Assembly: GCA_041557595.1 (NCBI GenBank)
Contig: JBFFGE010000223.1
Location: 1-6,930 of the forward strand
DNA: 6,930 nucleotides
Direction of reading: 5' to 3'
Source of the DNA: JAOTYV01 sp041557595
GTDB taxonomy: Bacteria > Pseudomonadota > Alphaproteobacteria > UBA8366
Each line of letters starts with the position of its first letter. Within the stretch, counting starts at the first letter, position 1. This document shows positions 5,680 through 6,930 of this stretch, piece by piece. A model generated the notes under the pieces. It was not told the origin of the DNA, searched no databases, and was given only the letters and a program-made list of their open reading frames with translations. Position numbers and translations under genes: made by a program.

Positions 5680-6144
5680 ATGACCACCCTATCCCTCAAT
5701 CAGGCCGCAACCATTGTCGACGCCGCTCTCGCCGCCGGCCGGGCCGAAAAGATGATGCCGCTGACCGTCGCCGTGCTGGACGCCGGCGGCCATTTGATGG
5801 CGTTCAAACGCGAGGACGGTTCGGGCATCCTGCGGCCGCAGGTGGCCATCGGCAAAGCCTGGGGCGCGCTTGGCATGGGGCAGTCGAGCCGGACCTTGCG
5901 CGACAGGTTGAGCGACCGACCGAGCTTTATCGGTGCGCTGTCCGCGGCATCGGACGGCCGCTTCTTCCCGGTCCCCGGCGGCGTCCTCATCCGTGACGCG
6001 GACGATCAAACGCTCGGTGCGGTGGGAATCAGCGGCGATACTTCCGACAAGGATGAGTTTTGCGCGATCGCCGGTGTCAAGGCGGCGGCATTGCGGCCCG
6101 AGCCCGCCGAGCCGGACCCGGCCTGGTCGGACTCCAAGTTATAA
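5680..6144 (+). CDS. GlcG/HbpS (DUF336) family heme-binding-like protein
   Basis: Member of the GlcG/HbpS family, small proteins often found beside catabolic oxidoreductase operons; some bind or degrade heme and others have no proven role. The 154-residue product matches the family throughout. It has an N-terminal helix (LSLNQAATIVDAALAAGRAE, 4-23), the strand LTVAVLDAGGHLMAFKRED (28-46), and a Gly-rich helix region with KAWGALGMG (59-67). It also has FFPVPGGVLIRD (95-106) and GAVGISGDTSDKDE (113-126). The C-terminus is a short polar Pro/Glu-rich tail. There is no signal peptide, which points to the cytoplasm, unlike the secreted HbpS proteins. The ATG at 5680 has AGGA about 9 bases upstream. 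It is divergent from the selenoprotein gene and followed after 102 bases by the crotonase gene on the same strand. The family call is secure; the biochemical role is not. Confidence 0.93.
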   Translation: MTTLSLNQAATIVDAALAAGRAEKMMPLTVAVLDAGGHLMAFKREDGSGILRPQVAIGKAWGALGMGQSSRTLRDRLSDRPSFIGALSAASDGRFFPVPGGVLIRDADDQTLGAVGISGDTSDKDEFCAIAGVKAAALRPEPAEPDPAWSDSKL

Positions 6145-6161
6145 AAGTGTCCGGCCCGCTG

Positions 6162-6189
6162 TCGACCGAGCCGCCTCACCCTTTATACT
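6162..6189 (+). promoter_or_regulatory. Possible sigma-70-type promoter before the crotonase gene
   Basis: TCGACC (6162-6167, 4 of 6 to TTGACA) and TATACT (6184-6189, 5 of 6 to TATAAT) are separated by 16 bases, in the 102-base gap between the GlcG-like stop and the crotonase start. This would give the crotonase gene its own transcript with a leader of roughly 50 bases. A GC-rich imperfect hairpin (GGCGC-CT-GCGCC and flanks, near 6203-6221) follows in that leader without a T-run. The match is modest, and co-transcription with the GlcG-like gene is also possible. Confidence 0.33.
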
Positions 6190-6235
6190 CGTCAGCGAAA
6201 CGCCGGCGCCTGCGCCGCCGGCCGTCATCCAAACC

Positions 6236-6241
6236 AGGAGG
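6236..6241 (+). promoter_or_regulatory. Strong ribosome binding site of the crotonase gene
   Basis: AGGAGG, a perfect Shine-Dalgarno core, ends 5 bases before the ATG at 6247. It settles the start codon of a gene whose 3' end lies outside the window. Confidence 0.88.
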
Positions 6242-6246
6242 ACACC

Positions 6247-6930
6247 ATGCCTGAATTCTGTTCTGCCGAGCGCGAAGGCCGTGTTCTGGTCGTCACGATT
6301 AAACGGCCGGAACGCATGAATGCGTTGCATTCGCCGGCCCACTACGAACTCTCTGAAATCTTCGACGATTTCGAGAAAGATCCGGATCTCTGGGTCGCCA
6401 TCCTCACCGGAGAAGGCGATCGCGCCTTCAGCGCCGGCAATGACCTCCGCTGGCAGGCCGAAGGCGGCACGCGCGACCGTCCGGCCAGCGGGTTCGGCGG
6501 CATCACGACGCGCTTCGACCGCAGTAAGCCGCTGATTGCCGCGGTCAACGGCGTCGCCATGGGCGGCGGTTTCGAACTTGCATTGGCCAGCGATATCATC
6601 GTCGCCTCCGAAAACGCCCGCTTCGCATTGCCGGAACCGCGCGTCGGCCTGGCCGCCCTGGCCGGCGGACTGCACCGGCTGCCCCGCATGATCCCGATGA
6701 AACACGCCATGGGCATGATCCTGACCGGCCGCCATGTCATGGCGGAGGAAGCCTACCGCCTCGGAATCGTCACTGAGGTGGTGCCGTTGAGCAAGTCGCT
6801 CGATGGCGCGCTGCGTTGGGCCGGCGAAATCATTCAATGTTCGCCTCTGTCGATCCGCGCCAGCCTGCAAGCCGTCATGCAGGGGCTGAATCATGCCTCG
6901 GTCGAAGAGGCAATGAACGCCGAGTATCCG
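6247..6930 (+). CDS. Enoyl-CoA hydratase/isomerase (crotonase) family protein, 3' end missing
   Basis: Crotonase-fold enzyme acting on an acyl-CoA thioester, most likely hydrating a 2-enoyl-CoA. 228 codons are visible with no stop; the family is usually about 255-270 residues, so roughly 30-40 residues lie beyond the edge. The N-terminus VLVVTIKRPERMNAL (14-27) is typical. The first oxyanion-hole segment is FSAGNDL (61-67) and the second is NGVAMGGGFELALASD (101-116). The two glutamates equivalent to Glu144 and Glu164 of rat mitochondrial hydratase are present at E110 (FEL) and E130 (LPEPRVGL), which supports hydratase chemistry. After E130 the usual P-GAGGTQRL is replaced by AALAGGLHRLP, seen in a subgroup of the family. 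The stretch ILTGRHVMAEEAYRLGIVTEVVP (158-180) is standard. The start is fixed by AGGAGG at 6236. It probably works in an acyl-CoA degradation step linked to the neighbouring dehydrogenase and transporter (inference). Confidence 0.95.
   Translation, partial: MPEFCSAEREGRVLVVTIKRPERMNALHSPAHYELSEIFDDFEKDPDLWVAILTGEGDRAFSAGNDLRWQAEGGTRDRPASGFGGITTRFDRSKPLIAAVNGVAMGGGFELALASDIIVASENARFALPEPRVGLAALAGGLHRLPRMIPMKHAMGMILTGRHVMAEEAYRLGIVTEVVPLSKSLDGALRWAGEIIQCSPLSIRASLQAVMQGLNHASVEEAMNAEYP

Noticed and set aside
6139..6894. 251-codon minus-strand open frame opposite the crotonase gene
   Set aside because: Antisense to an unmistakable crotonase with catalytic residues and a perfect ribosome site; the antisense translation shows no recognisable domain.

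Overview
The window looks like a piece of a GC-rich proteobacterial chromosome, most likely an alphaproteobacterium. This is inferred from codon use and from the company of a tripartite TRAP transporter, a GMC oxidoreductase and a crotonase; nothing in the window fixes the genus. It is organised around one divergent intergenic region at about 5612-5679. Leftward (minus strand) from it come a small selenoprotein gene, a GMC-type flavin dehydrogenase gene and a TRAP operon (dctP, dctQ, dctM). Rightward (plus strand) come a GlcG/HbpS-like gene and an enoyl-CoA hydratase/isomerase-family gene that runs off the right edge.

The item most easily missed is at 5393-5611, minus strand. It is a 72-codon gene of the Rdx (SelT/SelW/SelH) thioredoxin-like family. 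Its CxxC-type redox motif reads Cys-Gly-Val-TGA, with the TGA exactly at the selenocysteine position. A stem-loop whose apical loop contains GU starts 21 nt after the UGA, the position expected of a bacterial SECIS element. Conventional ORF calling breaks this gene at the UGA. A perfect 20-bp inverted repeat begins at the last base of its stop codon.

The TRAP operon has a second, different in-frame stop. dctP, the periplasmic substrate-binding subunit, has a TAG at codon 96, and the same frame continues intact for another 277 codons of recognisable DctP sequence. TAG is also the normal terminator of dctM, dctP, the GMC gene and the selenoprotein gene, so this is best read as a nonsense mutation or sequence error rather than recoding. 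DctQ and DctM are intact and overlap by the ATGA arrangement. An intercistronic hairpin separates dctP from dctQ.

Working together (inference): the TRAP system would import an organic acid, since DctP has features of the 2-oxoacid-binding TakP-like group. The GMC dehydrogenase and the crotonase would act on an alcohol and an acyl-CoA in a catabolic route, and the GlcG-like and selenoprotein genes would be accessory or redox functions. The substrate cannot be read from the sequence. Several dyad symmetries sit in the intergenic gaps and are candidate operators. No tRNA, rRNA, CRISPR or insertion sequence was seen, and no gene-free stretch exceeds 300 bases.
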